Positions 1 to 12,815 of a DNA stretch of 64,000 nucleotides are shown here, one piece after another. How positions within the stretch are numbered: the first letter of the stretch is position 1; each line of letters starts with the position of its first letter. Source of the DNA: Gnetum montanum. Taxonomy: Eukaryota; Streptophyta; Gnetopsida; Gnetales; Gnetaceae. Under the pieces are notes generated by a model. It searched no databases. It was not told where the DNA came from and saw nothing but the letters and a program-made list of their open reading frames with translations. The stretch is from contig MNCI01026966.1 of NCBI GenBank assembly GCA_015680685.1, positions 61,185 through 125,184 on the forward strand, written 5' to 3'. The position numbers and the translations under genes were made by a program.

Positions 1-759
1 CTCAACATGGAAGAAGTTTTTCCTAGTATGGAAAACACTAGAATCTAGGTTTTAACTAGTTTCAACCAAGTTTGGTGAGGTTCCTAGGTAGTCGGAGACA
101 ATTGGATGGATTCTAGGCATGTGGGCCTTACTTTGGAATCAAATTTATGCTAGATTTGTGGTGGGAGGTAAGAGTGAGTGTTACCCCCTTTCTTTCATAG
201 TGGGTATTTCTACCCTAGCATGGAAGTCCATGGTACTTAGCCATTCTCATGTTTTATCTAAATTTGAAAACCTGGGGTTGAAAAACATAAGTCTAGGATA
301 CTAAAAATAGAAATATATGGTAATGTTAATGAATTTCTAGAAGAATGGACATGTTTCCACACTGGGCATGGAATTCTTAGCATGGATGCATGAGGGTAAG
401 GTTGCCTTAATGTCTTAAGTGCTAAAATTAGTAAAGCTCATGCAAGTTTGGTTAAAAGGAAAGGCTTAAGGTGGGGCCCATAATTCAAAAATTTAAAGTT
501 TGGAAAAGTAAGTAGTCATGGTGCACTAAATTAGCAACTAGGGTTGTGTTTAGGTTTTTCTGGGTTTTATAAGTCACATTTCGTAAATTTTGATCATAAT
601 TATCATTCTTCAGCAACAACACATTGGAAGAGAGCTCTAATAGAAATTCTTATGATAGCCACAACCAATCTTTAGTGTAGAAGCCTCCCATCTACCCTAA
701 AGTCAATGTAGAACTCTCATCTTCTCCTGATTTCTTCCTTTTTCAACATTAAGCCTACC
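1..759 (-). other. Element A spacer, beginning
   Basis: No gene is seen. The reverse complement aligns with element C from about 57404 to 58230. It has the family's recurrent short motif around CTAGTGTGGAA and its relatives ('ctagcatggaa'). Short open frames here have no support and are chance. Confidence 0.7.
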
Positions 760-887
760 ATGGCACCAAAATAGAGAGGAGGAGATAGTAACAACCTTGT
801 AATCCAGAGGATGGATGAGCACTTGAGGGAGTTATTAGAGGTTCCAAGGCCTATCTCAATCCAAGCCCCATTTTTCATTGCTCCAAG

Positions 888-1904
888 GTAGGTAATTCTA
901 CCTATTTTTACCTTTGTTTATATGGTTTTATTCTAGTTTTTTGCCTTCCAAGTATTAGAAAGGTTTTTCTAGATATACTCTTATGGGGGAATTTAGTCAG
1001 AATTTTGAAAAAAAATCCCACCTCCTATTTTGGCTACTCCCATTTAGACCTATGGTTGTTTTAGCTTTTGTAGATTTGATTTTAAAAATAGGCTTTTCTA
1101 TTTTGTGCTTTTTGCTTAAAATCTTGGGGTATGGCCATTTTTTTGAAATCTAGGCCTTAGGATTTGTTAAAATTAAATTTTAACAAAACTATAACCTATC
1201 ATTTTGATGTGAATTTAAATGGTTTTCAATGGTTTTGGCTATTTCAATTTTTTTGATGGTTTTATGAAATTTAGGCTTTGGGTTTTTGGAAGTTTTACTA
1301 TGAAAAAGCAAGCTAAGTTGTGTATTTTTTTCTTGGTAAAATAGTTGCATATTTGTGAAATCAAGGGTTATGGATTTGTAGACCTTTGCTTAATCTTGCC
1401 AATGGTTGTTTTCTCATTTAATTTGGCTATGAAATAAGGGAGTGATGACTATTTTCTTAACATTGCGTAGTTAGGCTATTTTTGTTGCTTTTGTAATTTC
1501 TTGTAGATTTATAAAATTTTCATAAGAAAATTACAAAGGTTCTTGCTATTTTCTAATCATGGTTGCATTGGCTTTGGCTTTAGCTTTCCAAGGGAGGTCA
1601 TATCATTCCTATTGGATTTAAAATGAATTTTTTTATGAATTTTTTGCTAAGGTTGTATGGATCATGGCATTAGCTTCATGGCTTTTTCTAAGTTTATCAT
1701 GCTTTTTCCAAATTTCTACATAGTTTAGATTATTTTTTTTAAATTTATGCTTTCCTGACATAATTTAGATGCTTTTTCTAAACTTATGCTTTCTTTTGTC
1801 CAAAGTTATGCATAATTTAGGTGTTTTTTCTAAATTTATGCATAATTTAGACTAAAACATAGTTTTTCCCATAATGTTTTTGGTTATAAAGGCAACAAAA
1901 TATA
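888..1904 (+). other. Intron 1 of the antisense gene (A), AT-rich part
   Basis: T-rich sequence between the gtaggt donor and the tandem units, with no open frame of note. It aligns in reverse complement with C around 56030-57290. T-richness on the gene's own strand fits a plant intron. Confidence 0.6.
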
Positions 1905-2342
1905 GTATCGATGCCTTTATGGATTTTCTCAAGCTAATTTAGATAAATACATAGGAGCTTTTTATAGAAGCTAATATCACCTTTGACTTAGGGAGTTTTC
2001 CCTAAATTTGTAAAGAAATTACAATTGTTCATAATGCAAGGTTATGCAAGGTTGTGATGAAATTACTTATGCTAATTTAAGAAAATACCTTAGAGCTTTT
2101 TACAGAGGCTAATCTCACCTCCAACTAGATGTTCTATCTAAATTTTCTAAGTAACTCTAATAGGCCATAATGCTTTTGCTTTGAAAGGTTTTAATAGTGC
2201 CTTTTTGTCGAATTCCTTGAGCTTATTAGCTAAACACCTTAGAGCTTTTTATAGAGACTAATTTCACCTTTGACTAGGATGTTTTTCAAACTTGTTAAGA
2301 AATTCTAGTTGGTCATAATGTTCTTTGCTTTGTTTTGTGTAG
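1905..2342 (+). repeat. Three ~130-bp tandem units at the end of intron 1 (A)
   Basis: Three degenerate units each contain 'ttagagctttttatagag', then 'tcacctttgact', and close with 'cataatg'. They end just before the exon 2 acceptor at 2341-2342. The same units occur in the same place in C. Confidence 0.7.
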
Positions 2343-5300
2343 AATCTTCTTGAGGCCTATTCTCATTATAGTGGAGCTAATAGGCATTTTGTGCTACATT
2401 GGTCATCCCAAGACTAATACGCCACCACATGACATGCCTATTGGGAAGCTCTTATTGTGGTTTTGGCTTATGGTAGGGACTTCCTTCCCTATATCCTCAA
2501 GAACTTCAATGTGATGTTGTGGTCACACTTATCCATGGATGTAGCCAGGATTGTTGTGGAGATCCTATTGCCTTGGGCATTAGGAATAATTTCCAAGTAT
2601 ATTATTGATAAATTAGTTCCTAAGACCACAAGGGAACCCATAGATGCTATAAGTTCATGCTATTTGTAAGATATTTGGACAATGCTAGACTATAGTCAGT
2701 ATACTACTGATCATACTCTAATGGTGGCACATAGAGCCCACACACTATTCCAGAATCCACCTGGCACTATGTATCATATACAAGGGTAAACATGGTTTTT
2801 GTAATGTTTTTTATGATTTTTTCTTAACTTATTTACCTAACTTCATTTACTTTACTTCTTGAAGATACAAGGTCAACGAGCAAGGTTTGATCATTAATGA
2901 CCAACTCCTTGCAGTGGTTCAAATTGCTTTCAATTAATTCTCTAAGAGTCTCCAAATTAGAGCTACTATGTATCAATAGTTAAGAGGGGATTTTCATGAA
3001 TATGACACTAGGTTCAACATGGTATACAAGAAAAGAAAGGATGATAAGATGATGTAGAATTGGTGGGTAGATGCTGATGGCACAAATCAAACCCTTATAG
3101 CTAGAACCTCCACATCGCAAAAGAAAAGTAAAGGTAAACATATGGCTTCTAGTGTGTTTGATTGTCCTTCTTGGTTATTGAAATTTTTCATATGGATGCT
3201 AAGCTTTATTTATTGCTTCGCAGAAATTTCCACCTCAGCTAATGTCACTATACCATTTGCATGTTCATGTCATGAGGAGACCGTTATTCGGAAGTTTGGT
3301 GATGTGACATCACTATAGAAGTGGCTAAGGGGAAAAGTGCCTGGATATGTTCAAGCAAACATCTAGCATGCAAGTTTTCTTGATGTATTTATGGCACCTA
3401 TTCCTTCCATCCTTTCTGCAGAGATATTGCATGTTATTGACTCCTTCAATGAGGAAGTCGGTCACTTTAGCATCATCATTCAAGGTGTTAAGGTGAACAT
3501 TGACATAAGTTTTGGCCTCTTTTGTGACTTGTTTGGGGTCGTGTTGATGGGACCAAGGTTCCTACCAAGATAGTGAGGGAATAAGGCCATCATGAGGAAG
3601 TTCTAGAGTGGCTTGGTGCTATCATAGGCCACTTTGAAATTTTGATGGATAGCTTCATGAACTTTGATGCAAAGGAATCATATCCTTTGTTTAGATCTCA
3701 TGCATTTCCCAAACTACTATCACAAAGAAAAGTGATTGGCCTAGCATAGGGGTGGACCTTTAAAAAGGTCTTGATGAAGGACATCAAATTTGATTGGGAT
3801 TTTAGAGGAGATTCTTAGGCTCCGTGTTGACACCTCTATGATAATCCATATGTACTTTGCATTTTTTTTAGGTTATCTAAAAAGGTTTTTAGAGTTTCTA
3901 GTGGTGTATAGAAATGGATGATGGATTTCCCAACACCCAAGACAACTTTCTAATCCTTGGATAAAACATATTTATCCAATAGTGTAGGCCCAAAATCCAC
4001 TAGAGGGTGTGGATGAAAGATTATCCATCACCACTAAGAATCTTAATGTTAGGCAATATGAGTCTCATAATAGTACTGATGATGATGAGTCCCTCTCATT
4101 TCCTGCTAGTGTATAGGAGGTCAAATGATGATGCATGGAGGCTAAATGGGTATCCAAAGAGAAACTTAAGAGGCCCATGGAGGAGGCATCCCTAGCATTA
4201 GATAAACGTACCATGAAGAAGCTTACGTTCATGCTTAAGCCATCATAGTAGGCAATCACAAGTATGGTTTGTTTAACCTTGGCTATTTCATGTTTTAAAA
4301 TTTTATGGCTAGTTTATGGTTTCATGTGTTAATTGATTTTCTATGTGCTATGGTTGTAGATAATTGTTAGGTTATAGTAGCCCAAGCCTCTATGAAGGTA
4401 GAAAAAAGGTGTGTAGAATAGGTTCTCCTAAAGCAACCCATGGTTGAAGGACTTGCTGATGCATGCCTAGATGATTTAGATGTCTTGTTCGATGAGGCAG
4501 AACCATGTATCTCTTCCATCATCTTCTTGAAAGAGAAAGAGGAGGAGGAGCTAGGTATTTATATTGCCTTAATATCATTGTTATATTACATTAGTTACAT
4601 TTGGTTTTCATCCTAACCTTTTAATGATTGTTATGCTTACAGTAGTTCCTCAGCTACCAGTGCAAGCTTCCATGCTTTAGTTTCAAGTGAAACTATGGGT
4701 ATAGGCTCTAGACAAAGTGAAGTTTCATGGAATGGCTAAGGACATCATTGATCAACTACATTATGTTGCACCTAAAATAGGAAAGGATTTTGTTTTATGT
4801 GCTTTAGCTATAAACCTTGTTTACATAATGGCTATTTGAGTTTGTTTCTTACGGTTACCTTTTATGATTTTTGTAGTACCATCCATGGAGTGGGACTTAG
4901 ATAGGGACATGGAGGTTTCCTAGACTTTCCTTTAATGTGTCTAGTGTACCTATGAAGTTGTATGACATTGTCATTGATTTAGCAATGTCATGTACAAAAC
5001 CTTCATGGGAGCTAGAGAGGTCCAAAAAATCCCTATGAGAGGAAGTTATGGCCTTGAAAGAAAAGGTTCAAAGGTAGGAGGTTATAATTAGGGATCTTTG
5101 AGACTGTAAAGCCTTTATGGAAGCCCAAGTGGCTAACACAAGGGAGTTACAAACTAAGGATATCACATGAACTCACTATTGGCATGTCATTTAGGATAAA
5201 GTAGCAGTCCTACAAGAGATGGTGGAGCAACATATGCAAATGGACCTCATCTTCCAAAAGTTTGAAGACTGGAAGGATCATTGTGCTTGGGTCTTATAAT

Positions 5301-6114
5301 GGGGCAAGACACAAAAGGCTCACAAATGCTAGTATAAGGTCAATCATGGGGCTTTCCTGAAATTTCTTAAAGAAGAGTTAGTTGAATGGCATAAGAGAGA
5401 GCTATTCATTCAGGGGATCCAAGAAAAAGAGTGCTTATAAACTCTTTGAAATTACTCTCAAGGTGGAGTAATCCCCTAATCTTTAGATCACTACTGTTGC
5501 AGGTGAGACTGCTATAGTTGATGTTATGCATGAGCCTTTTACTTGGACACCTATAGATAGATCTAGCATTCTTTTTGGCATTGATCTTGGGGATGTTGAT
5601 TGGGTCAACATGATGGAGAACTAGATCCTCCATTGTTTGGAGGAAGGCCTTTACCATCTACCCCTAGAAGTAATGGAGCCAGAATCTCCATAGGTTTGAT
5701 ATATTCTATGCTTAAATTTTTGGTTTTAAGTAATGATCTTAGCTATGGTTTACTAAGTAGCTATATGTTATTACATTTTAGGCCTTAGGAGACATTGGTG
5801 TCCCTAGTAGTAAGGTTGGAAATGATCCACCTCCTCCTACTCTAGATGCTACTAAGCAGCCTCTTTCAGTTTAGCTTGTTTGCAATTTGTTTTTGTCTTT
5901 ATGTTAATGGATATGATTAGTCAAAACTATGTTATGTATGATTATTCTTTAGCATCATTACTACATATTGCATTTATGGACATTTTAATTTTAAATGTTA
6001 GTTCAATTTTGGCTATATGCATTCATAGTAGTAAATGTTGTAAACCTTGTAAATGGCTATGATGATATTTTTTGGTTGTAACATTAAATTGATGCGATAA
6101 TAGGCTAAAAAAAA

Positions 6115-6480
6115 GGAGATATAATAAGGAATGTTTGCCAATTTTAGGCCATCATGGGCATAGGTTATATTGTGTGATTGTGGCTACGTTGGTAGTTTAA
6201 GGCCATGGTGGGCCATAATGCTGATTTAATGTCTTAGCAGACATTGGTGCTAGTTTAACATCTTGGAAGATGAGAATGCTAGGTTTAAGGTCATAGTGGT
6301 TCGTGATTCCATTTTTATGCCTTAGTATGCTTTAGTACTAGTTTTAGGCCTTAGCGAACCTTAGTGTCAGTTTTAGACCTTAGCGGGCCATAGTGCTAGT
6401 TTTAGGCCTTAGTAGGCCTTAGTGCCAATATTGTGTCTTAGCGGACAATGGTGCTAGTTTTATGTCTTAGTGAATAATGT
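6115..6480 (-). repeat. ~29-bp tandem array, PR/antisense-gene border (A)
   Basis: About eleven degenerate units with the plus-strand core 'gtgctagttttaggcc' then 'ttagcgggcca'. The array lies between the 3' ends of the convergent antisense gene and protease. Matching arrays in the same relative orientation are at 43340-43560, 51670-52100, 15745-16170 and 61110-61515. The next 220 bp are AT-rich and hold nothing recognised. Confidence 0.8.
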
Positions 6481-6700
6481 ATAAAAGAGATGATTTTTTA
6501 ATGTTTAAAATATAAATAATAATAAAGAAATGTTGTAACAAATAGGTAAAAATGCAAATAAATTTATTGGTGCATGCATTAGGCTATGTGTATAAAGCAT
6601 AAAACAACAATATCATATATAATAAAATATAAATGAAAATTAAGGCTATATGGTTACCATTGTATTTGGTCATAAAGGCATGCAAAGGTTAGGGTAAACT

Positions 6701-7560
6701 TCACTTGTGTAGACTCTTTCTAATATTTCCAAGATTAGGGAGTGAGTAACGCCTACTCTGCACAAGCTTGTATTCACCATTCCCTTTCCTTAAAATGTTA
6801 AAAGGGAGTTCATCCCATGGTGTATCACATTTTTTGTCATTGTCATCATTAGTTGTTTTGGGTTTTTTCTCTTCATGGCTAAGAGCTTCTATTTGATGCT
6901 CCACTTTGGACCCCTATTCTATGCCTCTGTTGCTGACAACTAGGAAAGCCACGTTGTCACCATGAATGAAAATTTCACCTCCCTCATAAGGAAGGTGAAT
7001 TTCTTAATGGATGAGTGAAGAGATAGCTTGTAATTGAGTCAACCAAGATTTTACAAGGATCAAGTTGAACCTTTGTGTCTCTTCCATCATCAAGAAGTTT
7101 GTAGTGGTAGGGAATTATTCTCTACCTACAAACTCTAAGGAGATAGACCTCTTGATAGAAAATCTTGATCCATTAAAGGACTTAAGAGCTATGATTATCA
7201 TAGTTTGTACCTACTCAATTAAGCCCAAGAATTCAACAATGGTGCATGGTATGACATTCGTTGTTGCTCCATCATCAAACTGCACTCAATGTATCTTAAA
7301 TTTTCCTATGCATATGATCATGAATAGAGGGGCTATAGTCACCTCGCTACTCTAGGGATTAACCTTAATCTTGCTATTGTAAAATGTTAAGGATGTTTCT
7401 TTCTCCTCCTCTAGTGAGGGAGGAATCATCACTACATGAATGTATTCCTCTTCAGCAAGAATAACCTCACTAATAGGTATGTAGTTCAACATTTTGACTA
7501 GCACCTCATGATGTGTTGCAGAAGTCATAATCAAGTCATATAAGCTTAAGGTGGTATCTT
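6701..7560 (-). pseudogene. Retroviral-type aspartic protease, element A (broken)
   Basis: On the minus strand the catalytic box reads DDGATTNVIP (near 7240-7275), the plant Ty3/gypsy version of D-S/T-G. It is followed by a segment aligning with B's protease at 43846-44271. The C-terminal tail includes GEYKLVQS and stops near 6701. In C, element D was inserted just after this same GEYKLVQS tail. Several stops and frameshifts split the frame. Its role in the family is cleavage of the Gag-Pol polyprotein. Confidence 0.75.
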
Positions 7561-10200
7561 TCTACTTCAAGGATTGCTTAACTTGATCCATTTCACTAAG
7601 GAGGTTTTTGTCATTGGTAGTGGGCTTGTCACCCTAGTTGTGCTTTACTTCCTTCATACATCCCAAAAGAAAAACTTTAGTTTTAGGCTATGGCTATGGT
7701 GGCTCTTCTTTATTATTTTTATTGTGGGCTTTAGTTTCTTCCTATCACTTGTTGGTTGAAGGAGACGAGGCAAAGGATGTCATAAGTATAGTTGAGATAG
7801 GAGTGGGCTTTAGTGGGCTCACTTGCTTTCATGCCTTAATCTACTTTCCTCCCTTGTTGTCAAGCTTTTGCTTATACTCCCTTCTTTGATTCACTGAAAT
7901 TTTTTGGTTCTTAGTTGTTGGTTGTAAGGAAGATGCAGTAGAATTGGAAACCATGGGGGGTGGGGGTTGGGGGGTGGTTCATTTTGTGGTTGATTGGGCT
8001 ACTTTTTTCTGGGTTGTATTGGGTTGAGGAACCTTGATGACAAAAGGTTCTCTCAAAGGTATTCATGATGGTACCCTCACAAAAAAGGGAGATCTTGAGC
8101 TATGGGAAGCTGAAGAAGCTCTCTCATTATAAATGAGTACTTGGATCTCAAATGGTTCTATTAAAAGTCTCTAATTGTCATCAATGTTGAATGCCAAAAT
8201 AACATAATATCTATCATTGGCATTCAATGGGTCTTTATAGACCTGCATTGACTAGTTTTGTGGTCAAATTGGGTTAGAGGCATCTCAAACCATTGCCCCC
8301 TAATATATCATCCTTGTAGGTCATCCTTCAGTCCAAAGTAGAAGTCTATATCATGACTAGGTAGTGGATGATAATAGTAGAAGTGGTCTAGCTTAAAGTA
8401 TCTAGGAAACATGGGATCATCTTTCATTGCCTAAGAGGGATCTTTGGGAATTTCACATAGTTTCTCATGTTTCTTTCAAGAAACTTTAGTCATTTGTTTA
8501 TGTTGCATGTGCCTACTTCTTAATAGTTGGCAAGCAAACTAGATGGTTCTAGTGGCAACTTAGTGTACTTAAACATATCCTTCATTTTGAAGTTAGGTCT
8601 GTTTGTTGTTGATGTATCGATCCTAGAAGTTGACGGCTGGTTGCTGTAGTCATTAGTGGGGGCCTTGGGTGGGTTGAGAATTGGACCTTGGTTTGTGGTA
8701 TTCTTTTCCTTATTCATGGTTGATATAGTAGTGTTGATTTATTTTCTCTTTTCTTTATCTCTTCAAGCATGTTTGTTTTCATATGATACATAGGCCAAAT
8801 CATGGCTAGCCTTTGTGACATCCTCTATGTTTTTTGTTTACAAGAATGATTGGCTAAGAGACCGTGGATCAAGGTAGTAAAGTTTTGACTTGATGAAAGC
8901 ATTAAATACTCCCTTGAATATGGGTAAAAAATGGGCTTTGGCTATGGGCTCTGGAATTTCATTTAGTAATTCATTCCATTGCTAAATGAATTTCTGTGCA
9001 AGTTCTAAGGGCCCTTGTTTGACCTTCATGAGCTGATCAAATGTTGCATAAGGCTTTAAGTTATACTTGAAGAAGTTAACAAACTAGGTTACTAAGTCTT
9101 CTAGAGAGGATATAGATCCTTTGGATAATATGTGGTACCAATCAAGTGCATTCCTAATCAAAGATATAGGAAAAATCCTCATGATGGTATGAGGCCATGG
9201 CTGTAAGAGTAAACATTCAAATCGAAAGATGATAAGCTGAGCATTAGGGTTACCTTCTTCATTACATTTGCTAAATTGTGGAATGGGAACACCAATAGGA
9301 AGTGTCAAGGGTGGGACTATAGGACTTATGGGATCATCTTGGTAGAAGTCAATAACTTTGATGATTTGTGTGGTAGAGGCTTTAAGCCTCTTCAATTCCT
9401 CTATTAAGTCTTGGATAATTTGGAAGGCTTAATCCAAGACTTATAATGGCCCCATAGTTTCTAAGATTCGTACATAGGGTTATTGTATCTATTGTAAGGC
9501 TTGTAGCCTTATTATGGGTTGCATGATAGAAGGAAAAGGTTCCACTATGGTTGTGGCTTGTGGGAAAAATAAAGAAAAAAGTTTATGTCGATACATGAGG
9601 CACAAATAGGACAAACGTAGTGTGTGAACCTTGTGTTGTAGGGGGTCTCATGGTAGATCCCATGTGAGTAGTGATTGGATTTGCGGTGGTAAGCCAGACC
9701 ATTAATGATTTTATATTTTGTGGTTGTGTTGCAAATGACATTGATATGTTACAATTTGTTGTTTTTGGCATTAATTGAGTATGATGTGTTGCTACGTTTG
9801 GCATGGGGTTTGCTGTACTAGGGTGCAGAGGTGTGGAAGATGGTGTCACCATGCTCATAGAGAAAAAAAGGCATTAGGTGAAATTTCTATGACATTCAGG
9901 GATGTTTGTTGAAATATCCCTCCAAGGATGTTTTCAGGGTCAGATTCTTTTCTAAATTCTTCTTCTTCTTAAGGTAGGTTGGCCATCTTCCTCCCTTATG
10001 ATAATCAATTAGGCTAGAATGCTAGAATACATGTTGTTAAGGGAAATTTCTTCATATGGGAAAGGGATGTACTCTTTTCCATCCTTATGTATGAGCTCAA
10101 ATCCCCTCTCAGCTTTGCCTTTAATTCAGGGAACTACCATGCCTACTTGTAGTTTGACACAAATGAAGTTATAGTGTTCTTCATTAATGGCTGCAAAATT
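7561..10200 (-). pseudogene. Gag and Pro-rich linker, element A (broken)
   Basis: The Gag core is at 9395-8700 on the minus strand. It has the Ty3/gypsy pattern NALDWYHILSKGSISSLEDL and an upstream stretch ending in QLIIFRFECLLLQPWPHT. The N-terminal part (about 10170-10060) aligns with C near 23800-23930 around ELIHKDGKEYIP. A decayed zinc-knuckle-like box (YYYH-x4-H, then F where Cys is expected) is near 8398-8318. A Pro/Ser-rich linker leads to protease. The start codon is unclear. Many stops are present. Confidence 0.75.
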
Positions 10201-10389
10201 AGGACTCTCCCCTCTGACTCTCAAAGATCACCTACACTCAATGACTATAAGTTCTTTGGGATCATACACTCTCATGACTTGTTGATTATGATCTTCGTTA
10301 GTGAAGGTGAAGGGCAATTTGGAGGATTTTTGAAAAGGCATGGTTATAGTGTTGACAAGTGCTTAAGAATATGGTATAAATGTTAAGAT

Positions 10390-11650
10390 TGGAGTAAATT
10401 CTAGTGGATGGAATTTAAAAACCCTTAGAGAAAATAAAAATGAAAAAAATGATATACTTATATAATTAGTAAGTGGGGGATAAGGGGAGTGTACCCCTTT
10501 ACTAGAAATAGAATATTGACAACATTAGCTTTAAACATCCCCCAAGTTGGCTTCCCTAGTTTCTCTATGCTATGTATGGTTGGGGGGAAAGGAGGGTGTG
10601 ATAATGGAAATATCACACGTTCCTATTCCAACATTGGAGAGAGGGGAAAAAATTTAAAGAACAAAATAGAAACTTGGTAGTTTCCAAAGATGGTTTTGGT
10701 AGGTTTCCAAATTTCATCAAAAAGGAGTAAAAATTGAACTTAATTGGTATGGAAACCAACGTTGGTTTAGTGAGAAATATTATGGCAACAAAAATTAAAT
10801 GTTTATCAAGGCTTCCACATTGGCTTTTCTCTAGGAATTCAGAATAGATGTCATGAAATTCCAGCACCTAAAACACCTATAGCTTCCATGCTGAGGTTTC
10901 TACCACATGGGGGGAGGGAATGGTACTATTGGAGTCCTTTGGAGTTTTTTCTCAAAAATGAATTTTGATTTGTAATAATAGTAGATCTGGTTATGAAATT
11001 AGTTTCAAATTTCACCAATGTTGGCCTTCCAACTACTTCCATGCTAGGTATGACAGAGAGGGGAAAAGGAAGGAGGTGAGATGATGGGAATCTCACACCT
11101 CCTACCTCAACGTTGATCAAGGAAAAAGGTTGAAAATCCAAAGTGGAAAGTTAGTAATTTTATTCCACTAGAATTTTTTCTAGGAAACTGTTAATTCTTT
11201 GAACTTGGAAAAATGGGGAGGGAAAGTCAACTCATGGATGAGTTGAACCACACACTTTTAGAAGCTAGAAAATAGACTTTTGACAACAAAAAAAATAGAG
11301 GGGAAAGAAATATCGACATTGGTTTTGGGCCTTAAAATTAATAACAAGTGTTGTGAAAAATAAAAATCCAACCACCTACAACTTCCAAACTATAGTTTTG
11401 GTCATAGTGAGGGAAAGACCAATGTTGATTTTTCAAGGTCTCAGCTATAAAAAATGAAGGAAAATTTTGCAGATGGCTATGAGAATGATAGATTTGGCTA
11501 TAAAATTTAGGGAAAGGCCCTTCTTATAACACCAAGAAAAACTATTATGACCAAAAACCTTGATTGCTGGAATGGAAACCAAGGATCCTCAATGCAAGCA
11601 GTTTCTCAACCCCAAACCCCTAGGGCCTTCATGATGAAAATGGGATTCGA
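10390..11650 (-). repeat. Untranslated leader of A with a ~480-bp direct duplication
   Basis: No gene is seen. Two diverged copies (about 10540-11020 and 11020-11480) each contain a GTGTGAGATTCCCATCATC-like block on the minus strand, and a downstream block with 'cctagcatgg' and 'gttggaaggcc'. The same duplication is in C's leader at about 22780-23480, so it predates both insertions. Confidence 0.7.
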
Positions 11651-11668
11651 GGTACCCTGGCTAGTCCA
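11651..11668 (-). other. Candidate primer binding site (A)
   Basis: Minus strand TGGACTAGCCAGGGTACC directly after the inferred LTR end. The C copy has TGGACCAGCTAGGGTACC at the same place. I could not match it confidently to a tRNA, so this call rests on position and conservation. Confidence 0.4.
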
Positions 11669-12215
11669 ATAGATCAACTAAGGACTTAGGAGATGCAAAA
11701 CATGAAAATACAAATAGATCTGAATAATGCACAAATAATAACTTTAATTCTATATAACACAAAACTCAAAACTCAAAAATTTATTGAGAAGAGAATAAAG
11801 AATAAGTTAGAGAAATGTGTATAAAAATGATTCCTAGATTAGCAAAAAGGAGGTCCACTTGTACAAGAGTTCAAGGCCCATTGAAGTAGAGATGATTTTC
11901 TCCATGATCCTAGTGCCAAGCCACTCTTAATGCTATAGAAATTTCCTTCGCTGCTACAACCTTAGATCCAATCTCAAGGCGTCATTGCTTCCATGTTGGG
12001 GTTTAAGAGAATGAAAGTATGGGAACTTGCAAGAGCTCTTAAGTACTTGAAAATGACCCAAGTGTGGAATTTTATACATGAAAATTGCTTGAGATTGTAG
12101 TATATTATCAAAAATTCTCAACCTATCAAACATGTCCAACCAAAATTGCTTGTATGGCCAAAAGTTCTGGAATGTTGTTAAAAATCTAAAACCTATTAAT
12201 AGTGTTGAAGTTTGA

Positions 12216-12224
12216 CTTTTATAG
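12216..12224 (-). promoter_or_regulatory. LTR TATA box (A)
   Basis: CTATAAAAG on the minus strand. The identical box is in C's LTR (21690-21698) at the equivalent place, well upstream of the LTR end, as expected for the U3 promoter. Confidence 0.65.
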
Positions 12225-12594
12225 GGTCTTTTCACTATGAATGGAACTGCAAATAGGTTATGTTTGGGCTGCAAATTGGCTATGCAATGGATGCAAATTT
12301 GATGTAATTTTGCTACAAATTGTTTGCTAAATTTAGCTTAAATGGATTCCCAATTTTTTTTTCATTTGGTTATGGGGTGGTGGAGGGCGTGGTTACTAAA
12401 CATAGTAAGTGCTTCCCCTCATGGCCTATTCTATTTACTAAAAATAGTAACCAAGGCATCCCTTCCACATTCGAGATGAATCATCTACGCTAGGCTTTCC
12501 ACCATGCTTGTTGAAGTAGCTAGTCAACATTGAAGTGCATAACTTGATGAATTTTTCTTCTTGTGGCTTCCACACTAGGGTTTGAATTTTCCAT

Positions 12595-12815
12595 GTTGCA
12601 ACGAAAACTTTCTAGGCCAAGAGGAAAAGTTTCCAGGCTGGGAAAAACTTTCCAAGCTAGGGGAAAAACTTTCCAAGCTAGGGGAGAAAGTTTCCAGGCT
12701 AGGGGGAAACTTTCCAAGCTAGGGAAAAAGTTTTCAAGTTTAGGGAAAACTTTCTAGATTGGGGAGAAAGTTTCCAAGCTAGGGGAAAAACTTTCTAGTT
12801 TGAGAAGAAAGTTTC
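12595..12815. repeat. LTR minisatellite, ~22-25 bp units (A)
   Basis: About nine units resembling 'aaactttccaagctaggg'. The equivalent LTR segment in C (about 21180-21365) has a diverged version. Short open frames on both strands here are by-products of the repeat. Confidence 0.85.

Larger units (their letters stand above)
760..5874 (+). pseudogene. Antisense multi-exon gene of element A (broken)
   Basis: Runs opposite to A's gag-protease. Exon 1 is 760-887 (ATG start, TAG at codon 5, donor gtaggt). Exon 2 is about 2343-2785, exon 3 about 2865-3133 and exon 4 starts near 3224; the last exon ends with TAG at 5872-5874. Donor and acceptor positions match the B and C copies. Exon 2 includes the block around NFNVMLWSHL. 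The exon near 3391-3573 carries a segment around IIQGVKVNIDISFGLFCDLF. Later exons (about 4880-5690) are Glu/Lys-rich and coiled-coil-like. There is a frameshift near 2465-2480 and many TAG/TAA stops. Its function is unknown. The central segment resembles the 'putative plant transposon protein' type of domain, judged by eye only. The alternative is a decayed captured host gene. Confidence 0.72.

Noticed and set aside
5406-5657. Minus-strand frame similar to the plus-strand frame at 52613-52867 (both begin with a KAFLQTMEDLVL-like stretch), looking like a conserved small protein
   Set aside because: Both are mirror images of a coding exon of the antisense gene; DNA homology alone explains the similarity.
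7574-7889. Plus-strand hydrophobic frames resembling membrane proteins
   Set aside because: They are the complement of the Gag-protease linker of element A.
12520-12757. Repetitive frames on both strands (FPLAWK-type and ARGKTFQ-type)
   Set aside because: By-products of the LTR minisatellite, not proteins.
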